DNA of 48,163 bases from Flavobacteriaceae bacterium (lineage in GTDB: Bacteria; Bacteroidota; Bacteroidia; Flavobacteriales; Flavobacteriaceae), in the NCBI GenBank assembly GCA_017852075.1, contig JAFMLQ010000015.1:1-48163 (forward strand), in the 5' to 3' direction. The position numbers and the translations under genes were made by a program. Shown here piece after piece: positions 1-8,110 of this stretch (positions are counted from its first letter, which is position 1; each line of letters starts with the position of its first letter). The notes beneath the pieces were generated by a model that was not told where the DNA came from, searched no databases, and saw nothing but the letters and a program-made list of their open reading frames with translations.

Positions 1-2
1 CA

Positions 3-737
3 GCAGATCAGGCCATACTTCAGGATCCTACTCGGTATCGGGTTTTCGAGCCCCAATTGGGTTTGGCAGGAGCCCGAACAGCTTATTTTCACAATACTTT
101 GGGTGGGTATCACGGTGCAAAACCGAGGCGTTTTGAAGAACTTTTCGAGACGTATAATACACAACAAAATACGGCCATCCTTGACTTTTTAAATGTCAAG
201 TACATTCTTTTTCCAGATAAGGAAAGCGGAGAGTTAAAGCCAATGCTAAACTCCAACGCCTTAGGTCCTGTTTGGTTGGTTTCAGAAATAAAAACAGTGC
301 CTACTCCAGATGCGCTTTTAGCTGAACTCAAATCGACGGATTTTAAAACCACGGCATTAGTTTTAGAGAAAGATTTTTCTGCAGATTTAGATAAAAGGTA
401 TGTTTCAGATTCGTTGGCTCAAATTGAACTGGTAGAGGCAAAACCAGATGTATTAAATTATAACGTCCAAACGAGAAACGCTGCATTTGCTGTTTTTTCT
501 GAAATGTTTTATCCCAATGGTTGGGAAGTCACAATAGATGGCAAACCAGTTCCGATCATCAATGTAAATTATGTATTGCGAGGGGTACAGATTCCTGCCA
601 ATGCTTCTGCTATTGAATTTCGATTTGTGCCTAAGGTAATCCAGCTGGGGACAATACTTCGTTGGATCAGTTTTGGATTGTTCTTAGTCAGTATATTGAT
701 TTTGGGTTATTTTAAATACTTTAAAAAGACAAGCTGA
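3..737 (+). CDS. YfhO-family membrane protein, C-terminal part (gene runs off the left edge)
   Basis: The reading frame is open from the first bases of the window, so this is the 3' part of a longer gene. It has a soluble region followed by one hydrophobic segment near the end (about the last 35 residues) and a basic tail. The DPTRYRVFE, ARTAYFHNTLGGYHGAK and FYPNGWEVTIDGK stretches resemble the C-terminal extracytoplasmic region of Bacteroidota YfhO proteins, which are large multi-pass membrane proteins related to glycosyltransferases and thought to act in cell-surface glycan or lipoteichoic-acid glycosylation. A TTG at 57 is not the real start, because similarity continues upstream of it. 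The next gene starts 5 bases downstream on the same strand, so they are probably cotranscribed. Family assignment is good; the substrate is unknown. Confidence 0.8.
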   Translation, partial: ADQAILQDPTRYRVFEPQLGLAGARTAYFHNTLGGYHGAKPRRFEELFETYNTQQNTAILDFLNVKYILFPDKESGELKPMLNSNALGPVWLVSEIKTVPTPDALLAELKSTDFKTTALVLEKDFSADLDKRYVSDSLAQIELVEAKPDVLNYNVQTRNAAFAVFSEMFYPNGWEVTIDGKPVPIINVNYVLRGVQIPANASAIEFRFVPKVIQLGTILRWISFGLFLVSILILGYFKYFKKTS

Positions 738-742
738 AGCAT

Positions 743-2206
743 ATGGGAATTATAGCAAAACAGTCCCTTTACAATGTCGTCAGTATTGGTTTAGCCTTTT
801 TGATTGGAGCTCTCAATATGCTTTTTTTATACCCTACTTTTCCAGGGAAAGAATTTCAGGGCTTGGTCGTGGCTCTTTTGGCCAATTCCAATCTTATCCA
901 ACCTTTTATTTCCTTTGGGGTTCAGCATACACTTATTAAGTTTTTTAGCAGTTCCAAAAATAAGGAGGATCAAGATCGGTTACTTTGGTTTGTATTGCTT
1001 TTTCCATTGTTGATTTTAGTAGTAGTATTGCCGATGTATTTCTATTTCAACTTGGAAATCCTTAGCTTTCTATCCAATGATAATGCTGGGGTAGCCCGTT
1101 TCCCATTTTTAATTATTGCCATTGCAGTTGCTACGGCCTATTTTGAAATCTTTTACAGTTGGTTGCGGGTTCATTTAAAATCTGTTTTCGGCAATTTTTT
1201 AAAAGAGGTTTATCCTCGACTTTTAACATTTATACTATTGGTTTGCTTTGCATTGCAATGGATAGATTTAGGTGCTTTTATCAACTATCTAATCGGAGGG
1301 TATTATTTGCGTTTATTGATAATTATGGGATATAGTTTTTCAGTCTATGTTCCGCGTTTTCAATGGCGACTTCCTGAGTCTTGGAGAGCTATGTTGCGTT
1401 ATAGTGCGTTAATCTTCCTTTCAGGAGCTGCAGCGAGCTTTATACTGGATATTGATAAGTCTATGATTTTTTCTTTAACTTCTGATGTCAATGTCGCTTT
1501 TTATGCGGTAGCACTTTATATTGCTGCGGTAGTGGAAGCTCCAGGACGAGCAATGTTTCAAATCACAAGTCCTTTAGTGGCTCAAGCCTTAAACGCTAAT
1601 GACAGCAAGCGCTTGGAGCGTTTGTTGAAGAAGAGTAGCCTCAATCTACTGATTGTTTCGGGGTTTCTGTTTCTTATCATTAATCTCAACTTAAACGATT
1701 TTTATCACATCATCAATCAGGAAGGCTATGCCTCTGCGATAGGAGTTGTCATTATTGTTTCCTTGGGGAAACTATTTAGTGTTTCCATGGGTTGTCTTAA
1801 TAATATTATTAGCAATTCAAAGTATTATTCTTATGTGTTTTGGTTTTCTATTTCCTCAGCGATTCTGGCAGTATTCTTAAATTATATTTTTATTCAATCC
1901 CATGGAATTATGGGTGCCGCATTTGCAACCCTATTGGTGATTCTTTTTATCAATCTGTGTAAAATTCTTTTAGTTCGATTTTTGTTCAAAATCCATCCAT
2001 ATTCACAAAAAACGCTAAGTGTAATTCTGAGTATGATCTTAATCTACGTTTTGACTTTTAAGATCCCCAGTTTACTAAATCCTTGGTGGTCCATTCTATT
2101 GCGAAGTGTATTGATCTTAGGCCTTTTTAGTGTTCCTTTATTTGTCTTTCGGTGGTCTTTGGATATTGAAAAACTGATTCAGGATTTTAGAAAACGTCTA
2201 TTTTAA
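743..2206 (+). CDS. Oligosaccharide flippase / polysaccharide biosynthesis protein (Wzx-like, MATE/MVF superfamily)
   Basis: The 487-residue protein is almost entirely hydrophobic with about 12-14 predicted membrane segments. Its N-terminus (residues 1-35, basic then apolar) and overall organisation fit polysaccharide-biosynthesis exporters of the MOP superfamily, which flip lipid-linked oligosaccharides across the inner membrane. A loop near residue 270 (AVVEAPGRAMFQITSPLVAQAL) and the length are typical of the family. The ATG at 743 lies 5 bases after the YfhO-type gene, suggesting one surface-glycan unit that continues to the left of the window. Its 3' end overlaps that of uvrA, on the other strand, by 9 bases. 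No substrate can be inferred. Confidence 0.8.
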   Translation: MGIIAKQSLYNVVSIGLAFLIGALNMLFLYPTFPGKEFQGLVVALLANSNLIQPFISFGVQHTLIKFFSSSKNKEDQDRLLWFVLLFPLLILVVVLPMYFYFNLEILSFLSNDNAGVARFPFLIIAIAVATAYFEIFYSWLRVHLKSVFGNFLKEVYPRLLTFILLVCFALQWIDLGAFINYLIGGYYLRLLIIMGYSFSVYVPRFQWRLPESWRAMLRYSALIFLSGAAASFILDIDKSMIFSLTSDVNVAFYAVALYIAAVVEAPGRAMFQITSPLVAQALNANDSKRLERLLKKSSLNLLIVSGFLFLIINLNLNDFYHIINQEGYASAIGVVIIVSLGKLFSVSMGCLNNIISNSKYYSYVFWFSISSAILAVFLNYIFIQSHGIMGAAFATLLVILFINLCKILLVRFLFKIHPYSQKTLSVILSMILIYVLTFKIPSLLNPWWSILLRSVLILGLFSVPLFVFRWSLDIEKLIQDFRKRLF

Positions 2207-4978
2207 CTTATCCTTCAAATACTTCCCTGTGTGGGATTTGGGAAGTTTTATAATTTCTTCGGGAGTCCCTTGACCTACAAGATATCCTCCTTCATCACCC
2301 GCTTCAGGACCTAGATCAATCAAATGGTCGGCACATTTGATTAATTCTAGATTGTGTTCTACCACTACGATGGTGTGACCTCGATCAATCAATGCATTGA
2401 AAGAAGTGAGAAGCTTTTGAATGTCGTGAAAATGAAGCCCTGTGGAAGGCTCATCAAAAATAAAAAGGACTTTTTCTTTCGAAGTACCTTGACTGATGAA
2501 CGATGCCAACTTGATTCGTTGGGCTTCACCTCCCGATAATGTGGCAGAAGATTGTCCTAAAGTGACATATCCCAAGCCTACATCTTGGAGGGGTTGCAAT
2601 TTTTGAATAATTCGCTTTTGATCATGAGTAGAGAAAAATTCGATAGCATCATCTACTGTCATCGAAAGCAGGTCGTCGATGTTACGATCCTGATATTTGA
2701 CTTCGAGAATTTCTTTTTTAAAACGCTTTCCGTTACAATGCTCACATTCTAAGATTACATCAGCCATAAACTGCATTTCGATGGTGACGATTCCCTCTCC
2801 TTTACAATGGTCGCAACGTCCGCCGTCTACATTAAAAGAAAAGTGTCTAGGTTGATAATTTCGGTTTTTAGAAATCTTTAGAGAAGCGTAAAGTGAACGC
2901 ATCTCATCATACGCTTTAATATACGTGACAGGATTGGATCGAGAAGATCTACCTATGGGATTTTGGTCTACAAATTCTACGCTACGCAGGGTGTCCAAGT
3001 CGCCTTTCAATTCAGAATAAGCACCTGGTTTTTCACTGTAAACGTCAAAATGACGGAGTAGGGCAGGATAAAGGATTTTTTTGACTAAACTCGATTTACC
3101 ACTTCCCGAAACACCACTTACCACAGTGAGGACCCCCAGTGGGATTTGGATATTAATATTTTTAAGGTTTTGTTCCCTTGCACCCACGACTTCGATTTTC
3201 TTTTTTGAAGTCCTTCGTTTTTTTGGTACTTCAATCTTTTTAGAACCATTAAGGTATGCGGCAGTAAGACCTTTACTTTTTAAGATCTGTTTTAATGTCC
3301 CTTGAGCAACAATTTCTCCGCCTAAAGTACCTGCTTCTGGGCCAATATCAATTACTTGATCTGCTGCATTCATGATCTCTTCATCGTGTTCTACTACGAT
3401 GACTGTATTACCCAAATCCCTTAGGTTTTTTAATACTTCAATTAGTCGTCTATTGTCTCTGGAATGCAATCCTATTGATGGTTCATCGAGTATATACATT
3501 GAGCCAACTAGGCTACTTCCAAGAGAAGTTGCCAATTGGATACGTTGTGATTCTCCTCCAGACAGACTATTGGATCTTCGATTTAGAGTTAGGTACCCCA
3601 AACCAACCTCCTGTACGAATTTTAATCGACTGTTGATTTCAATCAATAAACGTTCAGCAATTTGCCGATCGTGAGCATTTAATTTTAGCTTCTGAAAAAA
3701 GTCTGCTAAAGCATCCAATGATATTTGAAGTAAATCACCAATGTTTTTTCCTTCTATTTTAATGAAACTTGCTTCCTCTTTAAGTCGTGTACCTCCACAC
3801 TGGGTACAGGAAGTTTTTCCTCGATAACGGGAAAGAAGCACTCGGTTTTGAATTTTATAATTCTTTTTTTCAATTCGTTTAAAAAAGTCGTGTATCCCAG
3901 TAAAGTATGAATTGCCTTTCCAAAGAATTTCTTGTTGGTCTTTGGTCAGTTCGAAATAGGGTTTGTGAATAGGAAAATCAAAAAGATAAGCGTTGTTTAT
4001 GAGTTTATTGTAAAATTTGGTCATTGTAGAACCTCTCCAAGGAACAATAGCGTGGTCGTAAATTGACTTGCTAGTATCAGGAATCACCAATTCTGGATCA
4101 ATTCCAATCACATCTCCAAAGCCTTCACAAACAGGACAGGCACCCAAAGGGTTATTAAAGCTGAACAAATGTACACTGGGTGTACTAAATTGCATACCGT
4201 CTAGTTCGAACGAATTTGAAAACTCCTCTCGCACCTCTCGTTTTAAGTCAAGTAGCGCACAGTCTCCTTTTCCTTCATAAAACGCCATCTCTATAGCATC
4301 AGACACACGATTGTAAAAGTCTTCTTCATGTCGAACGACCAAACGATCGATAACCAAGTCGAAGCCTTTTTTTGGTGTGACTTCTAATTGATCTAGATTT
4401 AGGGTTTCTCCTTGGTAGTAAATTCTTGCAAATCCTTGTTGGATAAAGATTTTTATTTTTTCTTCTAAGGTACGATGGGCCTCAGCTTCAATAGGTGCGA
4501 GAAGAAGAAACCGATCTCCGCTTTCTAAACTTTTGATTTTATCGATTACATCCCGTACACTATCTTTTTTTACTTGCTGACCAGAGATTGGAGAATAGGT
4601 TTTTCCTATACGAGCAAAAAGCAATTTGAGGTAATCATAAATTTCGGTCTTGGTTCCTACGGTAGAGCGAGGATTGGAGGAGCTCACTTTTTGCTCCACT
4701 GCTATTGCTGGAGAGAGTCCTTTGATGAAATCTACTTTTGGTTTGTTTAAACGACCCATGAATTGTCTTGCATAGGAAGAAAGACTCTCTACATATCGTC
4801 GTTGTCCTTCTGCATAAAGCGTATCAAAAGCTAATGAAGATTTTCCCGAACCTGACAATCCCGTAATTACACTCATTTTATTGCGAGGGATAGCCAGATC
4901 CACATGTTTTAAATTGTGTAAATAGGCTCCCTTAATGATAATGTGGGTTTTCGGATTGTAATCCAAAATGTTTTTCAT
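2198..4978 (-). CDS. uvrA: UvrABC system protein A (excinuclease ABC subunit A)
   Basis: UvrA is the damage-recognising ATPase of nucleotide excision repair; it loads UvrB on lesions. The 926-residue sequence has two ABC ATPase halves. The first has Walker A GLSGSGKSS at residues 40-48 and signature LSGGESQRI; the second has Walker A GVSGSGKSS and signature LSGGEAQRI, with Walker B/D-loop segments ILDEPSIGLH and IFDEPSTGLH. The C-terminal zinc module (CDHCKGEG ... CEHCNGKRF) is intact. In the first half the zinc module seems reduced: only the second cysteine pair (CPVCEGFG) is present. I recall this as normal for Bacteroidota UvrA. The gene is transcribed divergently from the sigma-factor gene and convergently with the flippase gene. 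Confidence 0.97.
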   Translation of the reverse strand: MKNILDYNPKTHIIIKGAYLHNLKHVDLAIPRNKMSVITGLSGSGKSSLAFDTLYAEGQRRYVESLSSYARQFMGRLNKPKVDFIKGLSPAIAVEQKVSSSNPRSTVGTKTEIYDYLKLLFARIGKTYSPISGQQVKKDSVRDVIDKIKSLESGDRFLLLAPIEAEAHRTLEEKIKIFIQQGFARIYYQGETLNLDQLEVTPKKGFDLVIDRLVVRHEEDFYNRVSDAIEMAFYEGKGDCALLDLKREVREEFSNSFELDGMQFSTPSVHLFSFNNPLGACPVCEGFGDVIGIDPELVIPDTSKSIYDHAIVPWRGSTMTKFYNKLINNAYLFDFPIHKPYFELTKDQQEILWKGNSYFTGIHDFFKRIEKKNYKIQNRVLLSRYRGKTSCTQCGGTRLKEEASFIKIEGKNIGDLLQISLDALADFFQKLKLNAHDRQIAERLLIEINSRLKFVQEVGLGYLTLNRRSNSLSGGESQRIQLATSLGSSLVGSMYILDEPSIGLHSRDNRRLIEVLKNLRDLGNTVIVVEHDEEIMNAADQVIDIGPEAGTLGGEIVAQGTLKQILKSKGLTAAYLNGSKKIEVPKKRRTSKKKIEVVGAREQNLKNINIQIPLGVLTVVSGVSGSGKSSLVKKILYPALLRHFDVYSEKPGAYSELKGDLDTLRSVEFVDQNPIGRSSRSNPVTYIKAYDEMRSLYASLKISKNRNYQPRHFSFNVDGGRCDHCKGEGIVTIEMQFMADVILECEHCNGKRFKKEILEVKYQDRNIDDLLSMTVDDAIEFFSTHDQKRIIQKLQPLQDVGLGYVTLGQSSATLSGGEAQRIKLASFISQGTSKEKVLFIFDEPSTGLHFHDIQKLLTSFNALIDRGHTIVVVEHNLELIKCADHLIDLGPEAGDEGGYLVGQGTPEEIIKLPKSHTGKYLKDKLK

Positions 4979-5103
4979 AGCGTTTTAAAGGCGCTCAAAT
5001 TACGATTTTTTAATGGGAATATAGGCTGAAGTGTGCTCTGAAAATATCAACAGTTAAGAGGATGCTTATCTACGTGATTCCAATTGATTATAGATTGAGG
5101 ATA

Positions 5104-5131
5104 TTGGAGTTTTAAAAAAATTGTATATTTG
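5104..5131 (+). promoter_or_regulatory. Bacteroidota-type promoter for the sigma-factor gene
   Basis: A -33 TTG (5104-5106) is followed after exactly 17 bases by TATATTTG (5124-5131), a perfect match to the Bacteroidota -7 consensus TAnnTTTG. The ATG is about 80 bases downstream of the expected transcription start, leaving a long AT-rich leader. This is the best promoter in the 237-base uvrA/sigma divergent gap, where I see no other feature. Confidence 0.6.
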
Positions 5132-5215
5132 ACAAAAATAAAGTGCCTATAGCATAAAATTACTTTTGAACATCGCGGAATTTTTAAACAGTTCAATGAA
5201 CAAAGTAATTTATTT

Positions 5216-5809
5216 ATGCAAACCAATAATCCTACTCAGCTTACAGATGCCGATCTAATATCCAGATACCTGAACGGCTCTGAATTTTCACTAGAACAGC
5301 TAGTTAACCGTCATCAACTTCAAGTTTTTAATTTCATTAATTCTAAAATTAATGATCGTGATACCTCTGAAGATCTCTTTCAAGATACTTTTATAAAAGT
5401 CATTCGTACCTTGAAAAATGGGACGTATAACGAAGAAGGTAAATTTTTACCTTGGGTGATGCGTATCGCACACAACTTGGTGATTGATCATTTTAGAAAA
5501 AGCAATCGTATTCCAACCATCGGAAACAAAGATGATTTTGATATTTTTAAATTCATCTCCGATACAAGCCCCAATGCAGAAAACACTCTTATCCAAGAGC
5601 AAGTCTTAAAAGATCTCCAAAATTTAATTCAAGAGTTGCCTGAAGATCAAAAAGAAGTACTTATCATGCGTTTGTATCGTGACATGAGCTTTAAAGAAAT
5701 TGCTGAAAACACCAATGTAAGCATCAATACTGCTTTGGGGAGAATGCGTTACGCTATTATCAATTTACGCAAGTTGGTTTCCGAACATCAAATTATTTTG
5801 GAAGCTTAG
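5216..5809 (+). CDS. RNA polymerase sigma factor, sigma-70 family (ECF-like)
   Basis: The 197-residue protein contains sigma region 2 at about residues 25-95 (core-binding EDLFQDTFIKVIR, then the -10-recognition stretch with LPWVMRIAHNLVIDHFRK). Sigma region 4 lies at about 135-190 (LPEDQKEVLIMRLYRDMSFKEIAE and a helix-turn-helix). There is no region 1.1 or 3, so it is an ECF-type alternative sigma. No anti-sigma gene sits next to it, which is unusual for classic ECF systems. A strong consensus promoter lies upstream and a 47-codon ORF starts 47 bases downstream on the same strand. This sigma next to nth is, as far as I recall, a conserved flavobacterial arrangement. The regulon cannot be told from sequence. 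Confidence 0.9.
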   Translation: MQTNNPTQLTDADLISRYLNGSEFSLEQLVNRHQLQVFNFINSKINDRDTSEDLFQDTFIKVIRTLKNGTYNEEGKFLPWVMRIAHNLVIDHFRKSNRIPTIGNKDDFDIFKFISDTSPNAENTLIQEQVLKDLQNLIQELPEDQKEVLIMRLYRDMSFKEIAENTNVSINTALGRMRYAIINLRKLVSEHQIILEA

Positions 5810-5856
5810 CAATTTTAATGGTTTTTTGCCGTTTAAATAAGTAAGTAAGATTATTT

Positions 5857-6000
5857 ATGGCAAAAAACTACGATCAAGAAAAAGCATTGGCTTCAGATCG
5901 GGTTCCTCGAAAGTATGTGATACAACGCATTTTGGCATTTTCAAAGTCGTATGATGCTAACAAGAAGAAGGTCGACTTTTTCAAGATACTTAAGAATTAA
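5857..6000 (+). CDS. Small basic protein of 47 residues, unknown function
   Basis: An ATG at 5857 opens a 47-codon frame ending in TAA at 5998-6000. The product starts MAKNYDQEKALASDRVPRK and ends in a lysine-rich tail (KKKVDFFKILKN). It has no signal peptide, membrane segment or cysteine. It starts 47 bases after the sigma-factor stop on the same strand and its last 11 bases overlap the 3' end of nth. The composition (charged N-terminus, helical IQRILAFSKSY core) looks like a real small cytoplasmic protein rather than noise, and the slot would otherwise be empty. I know no domain. Presence is inferred from position and composition; function is not claimed. Confidence 0.6.
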   Translation: MAKNYDQEKALASDRVPRKYVIQRILAFSKSYDANKKKVDFFKILKN

Positions 6001-6637
6001 ACCCTTTCAGTACTGATTTCCTTCCAATGGTTCGGGTAATGATATCTTTTTCTATATTCCAACCCCTAGCAGGAGAATATTCCCTCCCGTACCAAATAAT
6101 TTGTAAGTGTAAATCATTCCACAACACTTCTGGAAAGAGTCGTTTTGCGTCTTTTTCTGTCTGAACTACATTCTTCCCGTTAGAAAACCCCCACCGATAC
6201 ATAAGCCTGTGTATATGAGTATCTACAGGGAAGGTCGGGATACCAAATGCTTGTGCCATTACTACAGCAGCAGTTTTATGACCTACCGCAGGCAATTCTT
6301 CCAATTCTTCATAAGTTTTTGGCACTTTGCCTTCGTATTTCTCCAAAAGTATATGGGAAAGACCGTAGATTCCCTTTGATTTCATTGGGGACAGTCCTAC
6401 TGGACGGATAATTTCGCGTATTTCTTCCACACTGAGTTTGACCATCGCTTCTGGAGTTTTGGCTTTGGCAAAGAGCAGAGGGGTAATTTGATTCACCCGA
6501 ACATCGGTGCTTTGTGCAGATAGCAATACTGCTATGAGTAGGGTGTACGGATCACTATGATCCAAGGGAATAGGAATTTCGGGATAGAGTTCCTTTAAGG
6601 TTTTTATTACAAAGGCTACTTTTTCTTTTTTGGTCAT
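5990..6637 (-). CDS. nth: Endonuclease III (DNA glycosylase/AP lyase), cysteine-free form
   Basis: Endonuclease III removes oxidised pyrimidines in base excision repair and nicks the abasic site. The 215-residue protein has the helix-hairpin-helix plus Gly/Pro-Asp core: LPAVGHKTA with the catalytic lysine K121, and FPVDTHIHRL with the catalytic aspartate D139. Family members usually end with a C-x6-C-x2-C-x5-C [4Fe-4S] loop. Here the C-terminus (GREYSPARGWNIEKDIIT...) has none, and the whole protein contains no cysteine, so it cannot carry that cluster. Catalytic residues are intact, so activity is still expected. It is divergent from bcp, with 47 bases between the starts. Confidence 0.93.
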   Translation of the reverse strand: MTKKEKVAFVIKTLKELYPEIPIPLDHSDPYTLLIAVLLSAQSTDVRVNQITPLLFAKAKTPEAMVKLSVEEIREIIRPVGLSPMKSKGIYGLSHILLEKYEGKVPKTYEELEELPAVGHKTAAVVMAQAFGIPTFPVDTHIHRLMYRWGFSNGKNVVQTEKDAKRLFPEVLWNDLHLQIIWYGREYSPARGWNIEKDIITRTIGRKSVLKGFNS

Positions 6638-6640
6638 TCT

Positions 6641-6670
6641 TTTGTATTCTTAATAGCTTTCGTAATTTAG
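6641..6670 (+). promoter_or_regulatory. Putative promoter for bcp
   Basis: TTTG at 6641-6644 and TAATTTAG at 6663-6670 are separated by 18 bases. The second box differs from the TAnnTTTG consensus at one base. The ATG of bcp follows 14 bases later. Spacing and position in the short nth/bcp divergent gap fit a Bacteroidota promoter. Confidence 0.4.
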
Positions 6671-6684
6671 AAAAAAAATAAGTT

Positions 6685-7137
6685 ATGAAACCATTACAAG
6701 TAGGGGAATCAGTGCCCCATTTTTCTGTAGTAGACGACCGCGGAAACATGCAGTCGCTCTCTGATTATACCGGTCAAAAGGTAGTCGTTTTCTTTTATCC
6801 CAAAGCCAATACCCCTGGATGTACTGCAGAGGCTTGTGATTTGAGAGACCATTATAAAGAATTACAAGATGCTGGCTATGCTCTTTTGGGAGTAAGTGCA
6901 GATTCTGTTAAAAAGCAACGCAATTTTTCTGAAAAGTTTGATTTTCCCTTTCCACTGTTGGCAGATGAAAATAAAGAAGTCATCAATGCCTTTGGCGTAT
7001 GGGGACCCAAAAAATTTATGGGTAAAGAATACGATGGCATTCATCGCAAAACTTTCATTATCGATGAAGAGGGAACCGTATCACGTGTTATCGATAAGGT
7101 AAAGACCAAAGAGCACGCTTCTCAAATCTTAGAATAG
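6685..7137 (+). CDS. bcp: Thioredoxin-dependent peroxiredoxin, Bcp/PrxQ type
   Basis: This atypical 2-Cys peroxiredoxin reduces hydrogen and organic peroxides in the cytoplasm, using thioredoxin. The 150-residue sequence has the thioredoxin fold motif FFYPKANTPGCTAEAC at about residues 36-51. The peroxidatic cysteine is C46, preceded by the Pro-Gly of the active site; the resolving cysteine is C51, with the four-residue spacing typical of the PrxQ group. No signal peptide is present. The gene is monocistronic: a putative promoter lies just upstream and a strong hairpin just downstream. Confidence 0.95.
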   Translation: MKPLQVGESVPHFSVVDDRGNMQSLSDYTGQKVVVFFYPKANTPGCTAEACDLRDHYKELQDAGYALLGVSADSVKKQRNFSEKFDFPFPLLADENKEVINAFGVWGPKKFMGKEYDGIHRKTFIIDEEGTVSRVIDKVKTKEHASQILE

Positions 7138-7154
7138 GCATCTGACAGCACCTA

Positions 7155-7198
7155 AATTAAAAGCGATTTGGGCTCTCTCATCGCTTTTAATTGTTTTT
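7155..7198. terminator. Intrinsic terminator between bcp and the convergent DUF1835 gene
   Basis: A perfect 13-base inverted repeat (left arm 7155-7167, right arm 7180-7192, 12-base loop) is followed on the plus strand by five Ts (7194-7198). It terminates bcp and may also work on the minus strand, although no T-run follows there. It is the clearest intrinsic terminator in the window. Confidence 0.75.
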
Positions 7199-7964
7199 AG
7201 CAATCTTCCTTTTTGCTAATCTCTTCCAAAAGCTCTTTGTATAATTTTTTTACCAAAAGGTCTCCAAAACCATAATGGGCCTCCCTTACGCTAAATACTT
7301 GAAAAACAGGACCAAACTCCTTCGTATTCAACTTTTTGATTATTTGTTTTAGCTGCTCTTTAGGGCGTCCTAAATTGCCTTTTTTAGGAAATCTTTCTAC
7401 ATGATACGTTACGGCATTAGAGACAAAAGGGAAAGTGTTTTGCAAACCGGTGGCTTCCATTCTTAAACGATTAAAATCTGATTTTTGATAGGCCTTCCAA
7501 AGTGAAGCCCAAGGGGTGAGATCCTTTATCGATTTGCGTTGATTATAACATTGTGCTAACTCGAGAACGGTTAATTTTCCAAAGGCAAAAGGGGTATGTT
7601 GGAGAGGACGTACCAAAAATATGGACCCACGATGCTCTTTTTCATGTAGCAAAAACAGAATAAACCACAAATTTACTTGACAAAATAAATCTTCTTCAAA
7701 CCAGAGGTTAATTTCGGCCAAATTCGGAAGGGTTGATATTTGATGAAATTGGGTAGCAACATCCTTTTCATAATCCAGCTTAACTTCCTTGCCGTAATTT
7801 TTTGTGAGGTAGTTTTTTCGTTCATTTAAAAATGAAGTCAAGGAACTTTTACTTACGGGACCTTCTACAAAACATTCCCGACACACTAGTTTATCGCCTT
7901 TTATTGTTGCTGGAAATTGGCTGAGTAGTGCATCTCCGTTGAGAATATGATAAACATGATTCAT
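7197..7964 (-). CDS. DUF1835 domain-containing protein
   Basis: The 255-residue protein opens with HILNGDALLSQFP and continues with LVCRECFVEGPVS, which match the DUF1835 N-terminal domain as I know it. The downstream part (SIFLVRP..., AFGKLTVLELAQCYNQRK, then WASLWKAYQKSDFNRL) fits the companion DUF3658-like C-terminal region. There is no signal peptide and no membrane segment. No biochemical role is established for the family and no neighbour suggests one. The ATG at 7964 is preceded by 146 bases without a recognisable promoter box. Confidence 0.75.
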   Translation of the reverse strand: MNHVYHILNGDALLSQFPATIKGDKLVCRECFVEGPVSKSSLTSFLNERKNYLTKNYGKEVKLDYEKDVATQFHQISTLPNLAEINLWFEEDLFCQVNLWFILFLLHEKEHRGSIFLVRPLQHTPFAFGKLTVLELAQCYNQRKSIKDLTPWASLWKAYQKSDFNRLRMEATGLQNTFPFVSNAVTYHVERFPKKGNLGRPKEQLKQIIKKLNTKEFGPVFQVFSVREAHYGFGDLLVKKLYKELLEEISKKEDC

Positions 7965-8110
7965 AAAAATTAAGCTACGGTTTTTATAGAATGAACAGAA
8001 TTAAAAAATATGGTGGAATCGTGCTTAGGAAATGTTCAGGTGAGCTAAAATGAAATACAGAAAACCTCAAAAAAAAGATACAAATACCTTAAAAGCTGAA
8101 TTTAAATAAC

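Noticed and set aside
3081-3674. Plus-strand frames inside uvrA (74 and 100 residues)
   Set aside because: Shadows of the uvrA coding strand with Ser/Arg-rich composition and no start signals or domains.
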